Positions 10,311 through 21,389 are shown, counted from the first letter of the stretch. The stretch is DNA of 64,000 nucleotides from Branchipolynoe longqiensis (GCA_030323885.1 CM059199.1:1169923-1233922), one strand, 5' to 3'. Made by a program: numbers and translations. The notes: generated from the sequence alone by a model not told the origin.

Positions 10311-10589
10311 ATATCAGTTCGGTCTCAACAATTTGAAAAGTTCTCAACAATTGAAAAAAGACACCATACAATTTGTTTGAATGACAAAACATTTATACTG
10401 CACAATATCGTTCAATTATGGCTGGTATCTCCAACATGCAAATAAATAAAAAATACATCAACACCATTTCCTTACTTCTAGATTGAAAATAAACAATCCC
10501 TAAAGATGCATATTGCAATATTTGTTTTAAGTTGTTACCGTATTCATTTAGAAAACTATATTAGGTTGATGGTTACAGTCTATTCTACG

Positions 10590-10897
10590 TTACTCGAACG
10601 AATGGATGGGGCTGCGCTCTGTGGAAGATCTTCTGATCAAAAAGAATCTCTGGTGGACTGGACACCTCATGAGGATATCATCAGACAGGATACCAAAGCA
10701 GATCCTCTATTCTCAACTGTCTCCTGGCTACAGAAAGAGAGGGTGCCCTCGTCTCCGGTTCAAGGATACCATCAAGAGAAACCTGAAGCTGAAAGACATT
10801 AAGACCGACTCATGGACATCACTCTCCCAGCAGAGAGCTAAATGGAGAGCGGCAGTCAAGTAATGAAAGCAGTCTTTGTTGCATCGCAACCGACAGC

Positions 10898-10915
<18 letters not shown>
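10590..10915 (+). mobile_element. LINE (non-LTR retrotransposon) 3' end: C-terminal ORF fragment and tail
   Basis: One frame reads SVEDLLIKKNLWWTGHLMRI, SSDRIPKQILYSQL and RKRGCPRLRFKDTIKRNLKL ... QQRAKWRAAVK, ending in a stop at 10861-10863. The pattern W-x-GH-x-x-R-[MI] ... R-[IL]-PK ... GRP-x-x-R-[FY]-KD is the conserved C-terminal region found downstream of the reverse transcriptase in many animal LINE ORF2 proteins. The stop is followed by a short 3' UTR (AATGAAAGCAGTCTTTGTTG) and a (GAT)n tail to about 10937. Only the 3' end survives, as expected for 5'-truncated LINE insertion. The clade (RTE- or Jockey-like) is not decided. Full reverse transcriptase motifs are absent. Confidence 0.75.
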
Positions 10916-10936
<21 letters not shown>

Positions 10937-11237
10937 TTACTCGCTCAACGAATTAGTTTTCATGGAGTTAACGCTGCCTAGTCAGGTGCATTTGTGTTTC
11001 TGCAATTCTTTTAAAGATACATTTAATAAGTTTATTATTGGATTTGATAGTCACGAGCAAAAAACTATTTTTCCTTGATAAATTGATTGGTTCTTGTTTA
11101 ACACCGTCTCAACAATAGAATAATAGCGATATGATCCATATATTTGTAGTTTCGGCGATGTTCATGAAAGAATAGTACTGTTGGCGAAAGGAAAACAAAA
11201 ATAGACAGGTGGAGGTAATATTTACACGTGCGTAACA

Positions 11238-11455
11238 TTCCATAGTTTGATGGGTTTCACTTTCTAAAATATATTTTTTGGATAAATATATTTATGTTGA
11301 TTTTCATAATGTACCTTAGTTTATATCGAAATAACGTTTATAACAGATGGCTAACCTTTGAGATATTTCAGGTGAAAATACATCAAATTAATTTTGAATT
11401 CACATCGAAATGCTGAAGACCATAGTATTCAGCATTGTATTCAGCGTTAATAACT
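11238..11455. mobile_element. Degraded M1 MITE
   Basis: The order of landmarks (TGATGGGTTTCACTTTCT, GATAAATATATTTATGTTGA, GGCTAACCTTTGAGATATTTC, AAATTAATTTTG) follows M1, with many substitutions and poor ends. Confidence 0.5.
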
Positions 11456-11463
11456 CATATTGG

Positions 11464-12243
11464 ATAGACTACATCACGGTTCCGACTGCGCATACGCTGA
11501 AAACGGGGACGGGAGCAAAGCAAAGGCGTCCTGCCACTGAGTTTGCCGATATGTGTAAGGCAAAACTGGCAGTTTATTCAAAATAAATAGAAATACATAA
11601 CAATTTGGCACAAACATGGACGGAAGGATGCAATATAATAATATAATGGATATGTTTAAGACACAACTCTCCATAATTAAACATTTTGAGCTAAGACACA
11701 TACAATTTCAGTCACTTTACAGGCTGATGTTTACATCACCATTGATTAGTCAGAAGTAATTCTTGTTCTAAATATTAAAATGTCAAATGTGTCAACAAAA
11801 ACTTGTTTCAAAGAAAGATATAACCAATATCTGATTATCCCTACTCATTTTCTATTTCGACATATGTCACTAACCATAGTATATAAATGAAAACATGAAT
11901 AAAATAAATAAAACTGACTCTTGCTATGGCTCTAACACTAGTCTGAGTGCCTAGATTTGTCTAAATCTAAATGCACATGGCATAAGATGTGCTGATTAAA
12001 ATTATGTAAATCCAATGCTGGATAAAAGATTGATATCTTAATTTATTAGATATATTTTTTTAGTTGGTATTCTATGTTTCAAACAAGAGCTGAAATGAGC
12101 TGAAACTTGCAGATTTCATAGCTGCACCATTAGCATGTGCCATGTGCTGCACCATTAGCATGTGCCATGTGCTTCTCGCGGCTTTGTTTTGCTCTGACGC
12201 ATCCCACAATGCACCGCGCTGCTGGAACCGTGATGTAGTCTAT
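11464..12243. mobile_element. M9: 780-bp element with 20-bp perfect TIR
   Basis: The left end ATAGACTACATCACGGTTCC is matched perfectly by GGAACCGTGATGTAGTCTAT on the right. Subterminal parts also pair loosely (GGAGCAAAGCAAAGG / GGCTTTGTTTTGCTC). Inside lie AT-rich DNA and a direct 26-bp repeat of GCACCATTAGCATGTGCCAT near 12123-12172. No transposase is present. The part at 11500-11690 is related to 57610-57800. Confidence 0.7.
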
Positions 12244-12566
12244 TGACGTAGTTTCCCTGAAGTATGCAGCAACACCTGCTTACTCAGATGTAGAATTAAA
12301 TTAAGAGGTTTATTTACTTTTAATTGGATGTTGCCGCCTCAATCATTTCAGTGGTAATTTCGCTTTCGAAAGTCTTCTCTTAAGCCTTCTGTTTCTCTTT
12401 CCTTCTATTTATAGCTGTTTCTACCTATTTCCAATCTCTTACGTCGTAGACAAGACTCATCGCGGAGACAGTACGAGACTTTATATAATTTTGATGTGTG
12501 TCCCTGACTAACAGTATTGAGCATTCCACCGCAGGATTTATTTTTAACGAAAACAATTTAATTTTG

Positions 12567-12820
12567 AACCAGACGGGATGGCCGAATAAGTTAGAGCATC
12601 CGTCTCCCGTGCTGGTAGATCCCGTGCTGGTTGTGGGTTCGAATCCTGGTCGAGTCAAACCAATGACTTAAAAATGTATACTTGTCGCTTCCTAGCCAGA
12701 CGCTCGGTATTACTAGGATAGGGCAAGGAGCAGTGGAATGAGGAAGACCAGTCGTCTGCGACTGAAATTTCCCCTGCTTAAACAACTAATGTACCAACAA
12801 CAACAACAAAAACAAAAAAC
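12567..12820 (+). mobile_element. SINE-A, tail type A1, full length (reference copy)
   Basis: The head CAGACGGGATGGCCGAATAA with B box GGGTTCGAATCC is followed by the body AACCAATGACTTAAAAATG, TACTTGTCGCTTCCTAGCCA and CTAGGATAGGGCAAGGAGCA. The A1 tail is GTGGAATGAGGAAGACCAG ... GACTGAAATTTCCCCTGCTT AAACAACTAATGTACCAACA, ending (AACAA)n. The head contains a 15-bp internal duplication (CCCGTGCTGGTAGAT / CCCGTGCTGGTTGTG). A1 and A2 share the head and body up to GGATAGGGCAAGGA and then differ. Confidence 0.9.
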
Positions 12821-13230
12821 GATAGCTGTTGTCAATGTGAGTATATTGTGGAATGTAGCCCGATTAAAAACCCAAACCCAAAACGCCCAAATAAATACAT
12901 GCATGTGTAAAGCAAACAAATATACGTCTAGTTGAAACACATGTAGGTGTATCTAATCATAACAAGATGAAGGCACAAATATGAAAGTTCAACCAAGCAC
13001 GCCATCAGAATTGGTGGAAATTAAATCAATGTGGCCTAAGCAGCAAAAAACTAAATATCCAACAGTCACATTTCATTCGCAACTGGGGCTTTCCGATGCA
13101 TAAAATCAAGAATTGACACTTCACCTAGCCATTTAGAATCACTTCATTTCAGTGAAGCCGTAACGAATATTTTAGCAAGGATGGTCCATTTGAAGATACT
13201 ATTTACTGGCCTCTTGAGATGTCAACATAA
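12821..13230. other. Unassigned sequence upstream of the CpG-rich block
   Basis: Ordinary AT-rich DNA without recognised repeat ends or convincing reading frames. Confidence 0.5.
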
Positions 13231-13232
13231 AT

Positions 13233-13597
13233 ATTTTCCCGCGCTTGCATTTGGGGCAGGAGGGCAAACCTTCTCTGATTGAATCGGGACGAGACCACAG
13301 GCCCTCGAGCAGACGACACTCAGCCAGCCAACCATTGGGCCCGGAGCACAACCTTCGCGCCAAAGTGGAACGCGGTCACTGAGACGCTGCAGGTCACGTG
13401 GGCGCCGAGCGCCAATCAGCGCGCGGGGACTGGCAGTGAAGCGCTGCTGTAAACTACAGTTACGACTCTGCCCGGGTCACGTGACCAGCAGTGAGCCAAT
13501 GGCGGCGCGCCAAAAAATAACAAAAGTCTTCGCGCCGATGGTCGGGAACCGGCCTGGCCCTAGTCAAGAGAAGATGGGTGATGGGTGATGGGTGAGT
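13233..13597 (+). promoter_or_regulatory. CpG-rich promoter candidate with E2F, CCAAT and E-box motifs
   Basis: A sharp GC and CpG peak in an AT-rich neighbourhood. Motifs visible are E2F/DP-like TTTTCCCGCG (13234-13243), TTCGCGCCAAA (13354-13364), GGCGCGCCAAAAAA (13503-13516) and TTCGCGCC (13529-13536); NF-Y CCAAT boxes at 13334-13338 (inverted), 13412-13416 and 13496-13500; and CACGTG E-boxes at 13395-13400 and within the palindrome GGTCACGTGACC (13475-13486). Such combinations are known from promoters of replication and cell-cycle genes. A strong splice-donor match, GTGAGT (13592-13597), follows ATGGGTGATGGGTGATGG and could end a first exon on the plus strand. No coding exon is identified, so the target gene and its direction are inference. 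Confidence 0.5.
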
Positions 13598-13696
13598 CAC
13601 ATGGCTGAGACACAACACATGTGACCATCAATACCGGGGCACCTGTCTGCTGTGTGGGTCAGATAGGCTATGGCAAGCGGGTCGGACAGGAAGGCC

Positions 13697-14412
13697 CGTG
13701 TTCAACGAATTCTGGTGCGTTATTTGTGGATTGAACAAATTTTGGCGCGTTATTGACGATTTGATGAATAACAATGGGAATCACAGGAAGGTGCATGTTG
13801 AACAAATTCTGGCGCATAATTAATGATTTTATAAATAAGAATGGGAATCACAGGAAGGTCTGTGTTGAACAAATTCTGGTGCGTTATTAATGACTTGATG
13901 AATAACAATGGGAACCATAGGAAGGTCCGTGTTGAACAAATCTTGGTGCGTTATTTCTGCGTTGAACACATTGTGGCGCATTATTAACGATATGATGAAT
14001 AAGAATGGGAATCACAGGAAGGTCTTTGTTGAACAAATTCTGGTCCGTTATTAACGACTTGATGAATAAGAATCGGAATCACAGGAAGGTCTGTGTTGAA
14101 CAAATTCTGGTGCATTATTGACGATATGATGAGTAGCAAAGGGAACCACAGGAAGGTCCATGTTGAACAAATTCTGGCGCCTTATTAACGATATGATGAA
14201 TAACAATGGGAACCAGATGAAGATCGGTCTGGAACAAATTCTGGCACGTTATTAACAATATGATGGATAACAATGCGAACCACAGGAAGATCCGCATTGA
14301 ACAAATTCTGCCGCCTTATTAATGATATGATGAATACCAATGCGAAGCACAGGAAGGTTCGCGTTGAACAAATTCTGGCACGGTATTAACGATATGATGA
14401 CTAACAATTGAG
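13697..14412 (+). repeat. 67-bp minisatellite, about 10.5 copies
   Basis: Units contain GTTGAACAAATTCTGGCGCG, TTATTAACGATATGATGAAT and AACAATGGGAACCACAGGAA GGTC. Unit starts are spaced about 67 bp apart from 13732 to 14364, with moderate divergence. One unit carries an extra partial copy near 13955. Confidence 0.93.
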
Positions 14413-14634
14413 AACAAAGAAAATATCTTCTACTTTCTGTAAAGCTGCAAATACAACTTTCCCTAAGAGAAAATGTAATCCTCCTTAATTTAAAATGAAT
14501 GGTAAATTATATCCTATATATGCTATATATATATATATTAGGGAATATTTATCAGTCGCTGCCAGAGAACTAATAAAACAGAACTCAGCCCACCAACTTT
14601 TGTGTCCTCCTTTCTGTCGCAGTGACTTTATATG

Positions 14635-14639
<5 letters not shown>

Positions 14640-14685
<46 letters not shown>

Positions 14686-14700
14686 ATATATATATGTATA
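14640..14700. repeat. (TA)n microsatellite
   Basis: AT dinucleotide run; a shorter one lies at 14525-14537. Confidence 0.9.
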
Positions 14701-14761
14701 TATTCCGTGTATTATTAGCAACCTAACATATATAGTGAGGCTTCGTTATTTTGTGTGAATT

Positions 14762-15113
14762 AAAATTGTATTCCGATGGTTTTGAGTTTCTATCATCTTT
14801 CTGAGATAAATATATTAAATTGATTGTTATAAATATAATCGACCTTACTTTAATTTGAAGTAACTTTTATTTTTAAGTAGCTACTTTTTGATATCTTTGA
14901 AGTGCAAACATGAAAATTTAGTTTGGGCAAGCATGCCACACCACTAACACCATAGGTTTCAGCAGTAACAGGTTCTCTTAAATTGGTTCAGTAGTTCCTT
15001 CTATGTGGCAACACATGTTTAATAAGAGGGTCAGTATCGAAGGTAGGTATATAGAATAAAATCTAGATAATTGTCTTGGTTTTGGAAATCTGCTGCTTCA
15101 TCGAACTATTTAA
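14762..15113. mobile_element. M1 MITE, diverged
   Basis: TTCCGATGGTTTTGAGTTTC through ATAAATATATTAAATTG, GTGCAAACATG, GGCAAGCATGCC and AAATCTAGATAATTGTCTTG to CTTCATCGAACTATTTAAG. Both ends are partly eroded. Confidence 0.8.
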
Positions 15114-15119
15114 GATGAT

Positions 15120-15345
15120 ATCAGTGTTGCCCAACGTTGTCTGCAACTTGTTTACCCAAATGAAAAAACAACGGCTCTACAGAATTTCTTTCAAACTATG
15201 GTAGAACTCCTTTATTCCCCACTTTCTCTGATTAATTACTTAGGCCAAAACTGATTCAGGCTGAAGACCTCAGCAATTCTGATGAGATTTCTTTTCAAAA
15301 TATCATGCTTTCATGGAGGATTTTAACAACACAACCAGTTGCATA
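15120..15345. other. Unassigned sequence
   Basis: No repeat boundary or convincing frame seen; it leads into a C-run at 15350-15375. Confidence 0.4.
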
Positions 15346-15399
15346 GTCTCCCCCCCACCCCCCCCCCCCACCCCCCAACTAGTTGCGGTTAGTTTTAGC

Positions 15400-16170
15400 A
15401 CTGTCAAGTGTCAGTACAATAATGATTAGGTGGAGTGTGGTGTTTGTACTTGAAGGTGGCTGTGGTGGTGGTGGGGTTGGTGATGGTGATGATATTGGTG
15501 TTGGTGGAGTTGATGGTGTTGATGGTCGTGGTATTGGTGATAATGGTGGTGGTGGTGGTGGTAGGGTGCTGGTGGGGGTGATGGTGTGGTTGGTGTTGGT
15601 GGGGGTAATGGTGTTGATGGTCGTGCTGTTGGTGATAATGGTGGTGGTGGTGGTGGTGGTGGTGGGTGGGGGTGGTGGTGGGGGTGATGGTGGGATTGGT
15701 GTTTGTGGGGGGTGATGATGTTGATGGTCGTGCTTTTGGTGATAATGGTGGTGGTGGTGATGGTGGTGGTGGTGTTGGTGGCTCTGGTGGTAGTGTTGGT
15801 GGTTGTGGTGGGGGTGATTGTAGGGTGGGGGTTGGGGTGGGGTGATGGTGGGGTTGGTGATCGTGGGGGTGATGATATTGATGGTCGTTCTTTTGGTGAT
15901 AATGGTGGTGGTGGTGGCGGTGGGGGTAGGGTGGTGGTGGTGATGGTGGTGTTGGTGGTTCTGGTGGTGGTGTTGGTGGTTGTGGTGGGAGTGATGATGC
16001 TGGTGTTGGTTGGGGGTGGGATGGTGGTGGTAGGGGTAATGCAGTGGGGTCCTGGTGGTGGTGGTTGTGTTGTGGTGGAGTGATTGTGCTGGTGTTGGTT
16101 GGGGGTGTGGTGGTGGTAGTGGGGGTAATGGTGGTGCTGGTGGTGTGGCTGGTGGGTGGGAATAATTTGA
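15400..16170. repeat. GTGGTG-type minisatellite
   Basis: Long array of GGTGGTGGTG interspersed with GATAATGGTGGTGG, TTGATGGTCGT and GGGGTGATGATG, period a multiple of 3 with a loose ~120-bp higher order. The His/Thr/Pro-rich frames of 270-308 codons on the minus strand result from this. Confidence 0.92.
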
Positions 16171-16257
16171 ATATATGCACATTGACCTTGACAATGATGG
16201 CAATACAAAGCAAATGATGTGTGACTGCCATGAACTCTAGAAACTGGTCCAGTGACT

Positions 16258-16330
16258 GTGAGTGTGCATGAGTATGTGTGTGTGACTGTGAGTGTGAGTG
16301 CGTGTGTGAGTGTGTGTGTGGTTGTGTGAC
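16258..16330. repeat. (TG)n/(GTGA)n tract
   Basis: TGTGAGTGTG- and TGTGTGTGACTG-type simple sequence. Confidence 0.75.
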
Positions 16331-16574
16331 AGGTGTATGTTTTTGTTCTCATTATTTATAGCACCTAACCTATAATTGACATATAATATAGTACCCCATG
16401 CTCCCACTAGGTAGTGTAAACTGTCAGGATGATAAACAGGAGGCTATGATACTTAAACGTTCGTCGAACAGGTAACCGATAATAATAATAAAATAAAATA
16501 AACAAAGTCTAATCACAGTAATTGGTTATCGTAAATCAGAATGGTCTAGAAATTGGCGTTCTGTGATTTATTAA

Positions 16575-16830
16575 ATAAGACGCGATGGCCAAAGCCAGAC
16601 CCAATGGCCCAATGAGTTGAGCATGCACCTCCCGTTCTGGTAGGGTCATGGTTTTCGAATCCGCGTGTTCGAACTCTGGTCGACTCAAAACAATGACATA
16701 AAAATGTCTAGTTGTCGCTACCCAGCCAGGTGCTCGGCATTCAGTAGGATAGGGCAAGGAGCAGTGGAATGAGGAAGAACAATTTACACGATTGAAATTG
16801 ACACTACTTAATCAACTAATGTACCAAAGA
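16575..16830 (+). mobile_element. SINE-A, tail type A1, diverged
   Basis: The head GACGCGATGGCC is followed by a re-duplicated CAATGGCCCAATGAGTTGAG, a B-box region (GTTCGAACTCTGG), GGATAGGGCAAGGAGCAGTG and CAACTAATGTACCAAAG. Confidence 0.85.
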
Positions 16831-17090
16831 AAAATGGTACAGCTTTTACAACTATGGCAAAACCGCCAGTGTAAAACCACCGCGCTGCAAGTGATAGTTT
16901 TACTCGGAAGCTGTCTCATTATTTTAACAGGACGATTTTATGTTCAAGTGTTGAGGGGAAGGAGACTTCAGAGGGAGGTCGTCTTCATTGACACCAAAGG
17001 GACAACTAGGTGAGGTGATTCACCTTTCTTGTGCGCATCCGCAGTATTTGGGGTGTTGACCCCCTCCCCCCTTCCCCCTCCACCCTCCCC
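16831..17090. other. Unassigned sequence
   Basis: Ordinary-complexity DNA between a SINE and the GTAGGT array. No supported gene. Confidence 0.4.
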
Positions 17091-17096
17091 CTCCCG

Positions 17097-17760
17097 TGTA
17101 GATATGTAGTTGGGTCTGTAGGTAGGGAGGTGGGTATGTAGGTAGGTGGGCATGTAGGTAGGTAGGTAGGTAGGTAGGTAGGTGAGCATGTGTGGAGGTG
17201 GGTAGGTGTGTGGGTAAGTTGGTATGTAGGTGAGTAGGTGACTATGTGCGTAGGTAAGTTGGTGTGTAGGTGGGTAGGTGGGTAGGTGTATAGTTGTGTA
17301 GGTGTGTAGGTGGTAGGTAAGTAGGTGGGTAGGTGTGCAGGTGGGTAGGTGTATATGTGGGTAGATGTGTAGGTGTGTAGGTGGGTATGTGTATAGTTGT
17401 GTATGTGTGTAGGTGTATATGTGCGTAGGTGTGTAGGTGTATAGTTGTGTGGGTAGGTAGGTAAGTAGGTGTGTAGGTGCATAGTTGTGTAGGTGTATAG
17501 TTGTGTAGGTGTGTAGGTAGGTAAGTAGGTGTGTAAGTGCCTAGTTGTGTAGGTGTATAGTTGTGTAGGTATGTAAGTGGGTAGGTAGGTAAGTAGTTGT
17601 GTAGGTGTATAGTTGTGTAGGTGTGTAGGTAGGTAAGTAGGTGTGTAAGTGCATAGTTGTGTAGGTGTATAATTGTGTAGTTGTGTAGGCGTCTAGGTGA
17701 ATAGTTATGTAGGTGGGTAGTTGTGGGTGTGTAGGTGTGTGGGTGTGCAGGTAGGAGGTG
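17097..17760. repeat. GTAGGTGTGTAGGT minisatellite
   Basis: Array of GTAGGTAGGT and GTAGGTGTATAGTTGTGTAG units. The Thr/Tyr/Pro/His-rich minus frames are by-products. The right half has a ~95-bp higher-order period (GTAAGTAGGTGTGTAAGTGC recurs at about 17531 and 17633). Confidence 0.9.
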
Positions 17761-17939
17761 TAAGTTGGCCGGGTAGCACTCATTAGTCAGCGGCGCATCG
17801 ACCCCGTCTCTGTCACGTGACCCTCGATTCTGGGTTGCGGTTGGTGGCTCCCGGGGGTGGGTTGGGAGGGTGGTGGTAAGGGGTGGGTGGGTGGGGGTTA
17901 CGGGGACTCCATATATAAGCATCCTGGTCAGGGCAGCAG

Positions 17940-18795
17940 CGAGAAAGGCTGTCTCCCTCCCTCCTTCCATCCCTCCTCCCCCCCCCCCCAATACCCCCTC
18001 CTTCCCTTCCCCCATACCTCCTCCTTCCCTCCCTCCCTCTCTCCTTCCTTCCCTCCTCCCCCCACCCCCCGCCTTCCCTTCCCCCACACGTTCCTCCTTC
18101 CATCCCTCCCTCTTTTCTCCCCTCCCCCCATACCCCTTCCTTCCATTCCCCCATACCCCTCCCTTCCCTCGCTCGCCTCCTTCCTGCCCTCCTCCAACAT
18201 ACCCCATCCTCCTTTCCCCATACCCCTCCGCCCTCCCCCTTCCTGCCTCGTCCCCCCATACCCCCCCCCTTCACTTCCCCCATACCCCCTCCTTCCGTCC
18301 CTCCTTCCTTACTTCGTCCCCGCCCCATACCCCCTCCTTTCCTGCCCCCCCCCCTTCCTTCCCTCCTCCCCCCATACCCCCATCCCCTTCCCACATACCC
18401 CCCTTCCCTTCCCACATACCCCCGTCCTTCCCTCCCTCCTTCCTTCCCTCCTCCCCCCATACCCCCATTCCCTTCCCACATACCCCCCTCCTTCCCTCCC
18501 TCCCTCCCTCCTTCCCCCCTCCTCCCCCTATACCTCCTCCTTCCCTCCGCCCATACACCCCTCGTTCCCCCCTCCTCCCTTCCCTCCTCCCCCCATACTC
18601 CCTCCTTCCATTCCCCCCCCCCCATACCCCGCTCCTTCCGCCCCTCCTCCACCCATGCCCCTTCCTTCCCCCCCCCCATACCCCCTCCTCCCCTCCCTCG
18701 TTACTTCCCTCCCCCCCCATACCCCTCCCTCCACACCCCCCTCGTTCCCCCCTCCATCCTCCCCTCCCTCCCTCCCTCCCTCCCTCCCTCCCTCT
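17940..18795. repeat. Pyrimidine-rich (C/T) minisatellite
   Basis: Plus strand almost purely C and T with periodic CCATA: units like CCTCCTTCCCTTCCCCCATA. Proline/serine frames of 340-360 codons (plus) and glycine/arginine frames (minus) are artefacts. A polypurine·polypyrimidine tract of this length can form triplex (H-DNA) structure. Confidence 0.93.
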
Positions 18796-19129
18796 CGGGC
18801 CAGCCCCGCAGAAAACGAACAGAAAGCACAGACAGTCAAACAAAAAAGAGAAGACTCAATGCTCTCTACTGGACAGGAGAGACCGTGGTGACGCAGGACG
18901 AGGATGGCTGAGGGATGACAGCTGCCATGGAGGAAGTGGAACAGGTGTGTGAGCGACGTACGGGAGGAACTGGGTTCTCTCCACTGGGGTCACAACGATG
19001 TAGATGTGGTGGAGGGGTGGGAGGGGGGGGGGGGATGATGTCGTGGAATTTTCCCATATCAGGGATCGTCAATAGGCCAGTGATTAGGACGGTATTTTCA
19101 ATTTGTTCAGCTAGATTCTTTTTTTATTT

Positions 19130-19352
19130 TGTTGGTACATTAGTTGTTTAAGCAGGGGAAATTTCAGTTGCAGACGACTGGTCTTCCTCATTCCACTGCT
19201 CATTGCCCTATCCTAGTAATGCCGAGCGCCTGGCTAGGAAGTGACAAGTATCAATTTTTAAGTAATTTGACTCGACCCCACGATTCGAACCCACGATCAC
19301 ACGATCTATCAACACGGGAGATGGACGCTCTAACTCATTCGGCCATCTCGTC
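19130..19352 (-). mobile_element. SINE-A, tail type A1
   Basis: Complete minus-strand copy. The head (GACGAGATGGCCGAATGAGT) with B-box TGGGTTCGAATCGTGGGG leads to TTTCCCCTGCTTAAACAACT AATGTACCAACA. A small deletion lies near AAATTACTTAAAA. Confidence 0.9.
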
Positions 19353-19386
19353 ATTCAAGTGTACCATTTTTGTTGTTAATGCAGTC

Positions 19387-19530
19387 GTCGAGTAAGGAGG
19401 GACAAATTTGAATTCCAGACATATTTGGGCTCCCTCATTCCACTGCTTCTTTGCCTGTCTTAGTCATGCTGAGGGACGGGATATGTAGTGATATGTATCC
19501 ATTTTTAACTCATTGCTATCCGTATTTAAC
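19387..19530 (-). mobile_element. SINE-A (A1), degraded fragment
   Basis: Minus-strand A1 tail and part of the body are recognisable (AATTTGTCCCTCC, AGCAGTGGAATGAGGGAGCC, ATGACTAAGACAGGCAAAG). The head is lost. Confidence 0.55.
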
Positions 19531-19599
19531 GCATTCGTTTGATTTTGTTGGTGGGGGTCATGTTTGTTAAAATATATTGTTTTTGTATTTATTTCAATT

Positions 19600-19817
19600 T
19601 TTTTTGGTACATTAGTTGTTCAAGAAGGGGACATTTCAGTCGCAGGCGATTGGTCTTCCTCATTCCACTGCTCCTTGCCCTATCCTAATAATGCCGAGTG
19701 CCTGGCTAGGAAGCGACAAGTATCAATTTTTAAGTCATTGGTTTGACTCGACCAGGATTCGAACCCACGATCTACCACATGGGAGACGGACACTCTAACT
19801 CATTTGGCCATCCTGAA
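19600..19817 (-). mobile_element. SINE-A, tail type A1
   Basis: Minus copy with head CAGGATGGCCAAATGAGTTA, B box GTGGGTTCGAATCCTGG, GGATAGGGCAAGGAGCAGTG, and tail CTTGAACAACTAATGTACC. Adjacent A1 copies in the same orientation lie 300 and 500 bp upstream. Confidence 0.9.
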
Positions 19818-20062
19818 TTAGTCCAATATTCTTGAAGCCTAGCTTTAAGGCCAGGGCAACTGGTGTGATAGTGGTGGAGCATGTGAGGGTGGGGGATGCA
19901 CATTAACTAGAACAGCGCAGGTACACCCAACAGCCACTGAGTTGCGCATGCTCATGTTGTCTTTTTAGACGTGTTCATAAGAATCATATCAACGGGCGCC
20001 TACATTCTGAGCTGTGCGTGTGTGTGTGTGTGGGGGGGGGGGGGGTATATGGGGGATGCAGT

Positions 20063-20785
20063 TGGGGGGGGGGGGGGGGGAGTGGTGCTTTAAAACATGT
20101 ATGTGTCAGTGGGTCGGGGATGGTCTTAGAAAGGGGCGGGGGGTGGGCGGTGGAGATTACAGAAAGTCTAACTGACTTTCAAATGTATTTGTAAATGCAT
20201 GAACGCCCACGTCCCCCTACAGTCCTAGACCACTTGAGCTAATGCTGGAATTTGTGATTGAATGTTATGCAGTGTGTTTATGGTATATTAACACTAAGAA
20301 TATGTTTCTATGGTCTAGACTTTGTGACTCGGTCATGAAGCAATTGATTGGGTCCCCCTCTCAGGTAGAATGCAATTGATTGGTCTATTTTCTAACACTT
20401 CGTAACAGTGTGATCTAATTGTTTAATACTAATAATAGTGTGATCTATTTCAGAACAGTGTGATCTATTTCAGAACAGTGTGGCCTATTTCAGTAAAGTG
20501 TGATCTATTTAATAATAACGTTATCTATTTCTGAATAGTGTTATCTATTCCCGAACAATGTGATCTAATTCAGTACAATGTGATCTATTTAATAATATGA
20601 TCTATTTCTGAATAGTGTGATCTATTTCAGAACTGCTTGATCTATTTCAGAACAAGGTGGCCTATTTCAGAACAGCGTGATCTATTTAATAACAGTATGA
20701 TCTATTTCTGAACAGTGTAATCTATTTCAGAATGTGTCCTATTTTGGAATGGTGTGATGATCTATTTCCGAGTATGCCACTGATT
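20063..20785 (+). repeat. Repeat R1, copy 2, with long AACAGTGTGATCTATTT array
   Basis: Uninterrupted version of the sequence split at 9.4-10.2 kb. It starts with GGAGTGGTGCTTTAAAACAT and includes GGTCTAGACTTTGTGACTCG. About 18 imperfect units of CAGTGTGATCTATTTC(A/T)GAA (period 18-23 bp) follow from 20398. Confidence 0.88.
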
Positions 20786-21180
20786 ATGTGGAAGTTTTAA
20801 TCCTAAGAATATTTGTCCTGTATTGCATTCGGTTATCTCAGCTCTCTTTTGTGAGTTAAAAGTGTGTCGTTATTTGGCACCAATTTAAACGCTTCGAAAG
20901 TTCACCAGAGTTCATTTCTGCTGCCATTTGATACAAATCTGACAATATCAGATTATCCTGTAAAGCTGAATATAAATGTGAGTAACACTTTTTTCTCGAT
21001 GAAACAAAAACGATGAAATCGGAACTCAAACATTTCGTCATAATGATAAAAGATGGCCTTTGCTGCTGACACAACATTGTGCTATTAATTTATTGCATCT
21101 ATAAACCACCACCAAATCAATCACCCAATCAAACAACCCAATCAATCAACCCATCAATCAACCTCACATATGTTCACCCT
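20786..21180. other. Unassigned AT-rich sequence
   Basis: Includes a short CAATCAACCCAATCAAT-type simple repeat near 21115-21165; otherwise nothing recognised. Confidence 0.45.
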
Positions 21181-21185
21181 TACTA

Positions 21186-21380
21186 CAGTAGAAACTCTCT
21201 AAATTGACCGACCATCAGACCCACCTTTAGCTCGTGTATTTAGGGAGGTGGTTGGTTTAGGGACTTGAACAAACATCATTATGATTGTATTGTATGGGCA
21301 ATTGTTTGGGACCCAAATACAGTAATCACTATTGGGGAGTGGTCGATCTGTGGAGGTGGGTGGTTAGAGAGGTTTGACTG
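21186..21380. mobile_element. P1 pogo/Tigger-like MITE
   Basis: CAGTAGAAACTCTCTAAATT at the left and AGAGAGGTTTGACTG at the right, with TA flanks. Internal GGAGTGGTCGATCTGTGGAG and GACCGACCATC family sequence. The CAGT...ACTG ends and TA duplication are typical of pogo/Tigger elements. Non-autonomous. Confidence 0.8.
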
Positions 21381-21389
21381 TAGTTACAT

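Noticed and set aside
15379..16352. His/Pro/Thr-rich frames of 274-308 codons
   Set aside because: They overlap in several frames across a GTGGTG minisatellite, so no frame is favoured.
17242..18952. Frames of 288-360 codons on both strands
   Set aside because: Low-complexity GTAGGT and C/T arrays; proline- or glycine-only composition in all frames.
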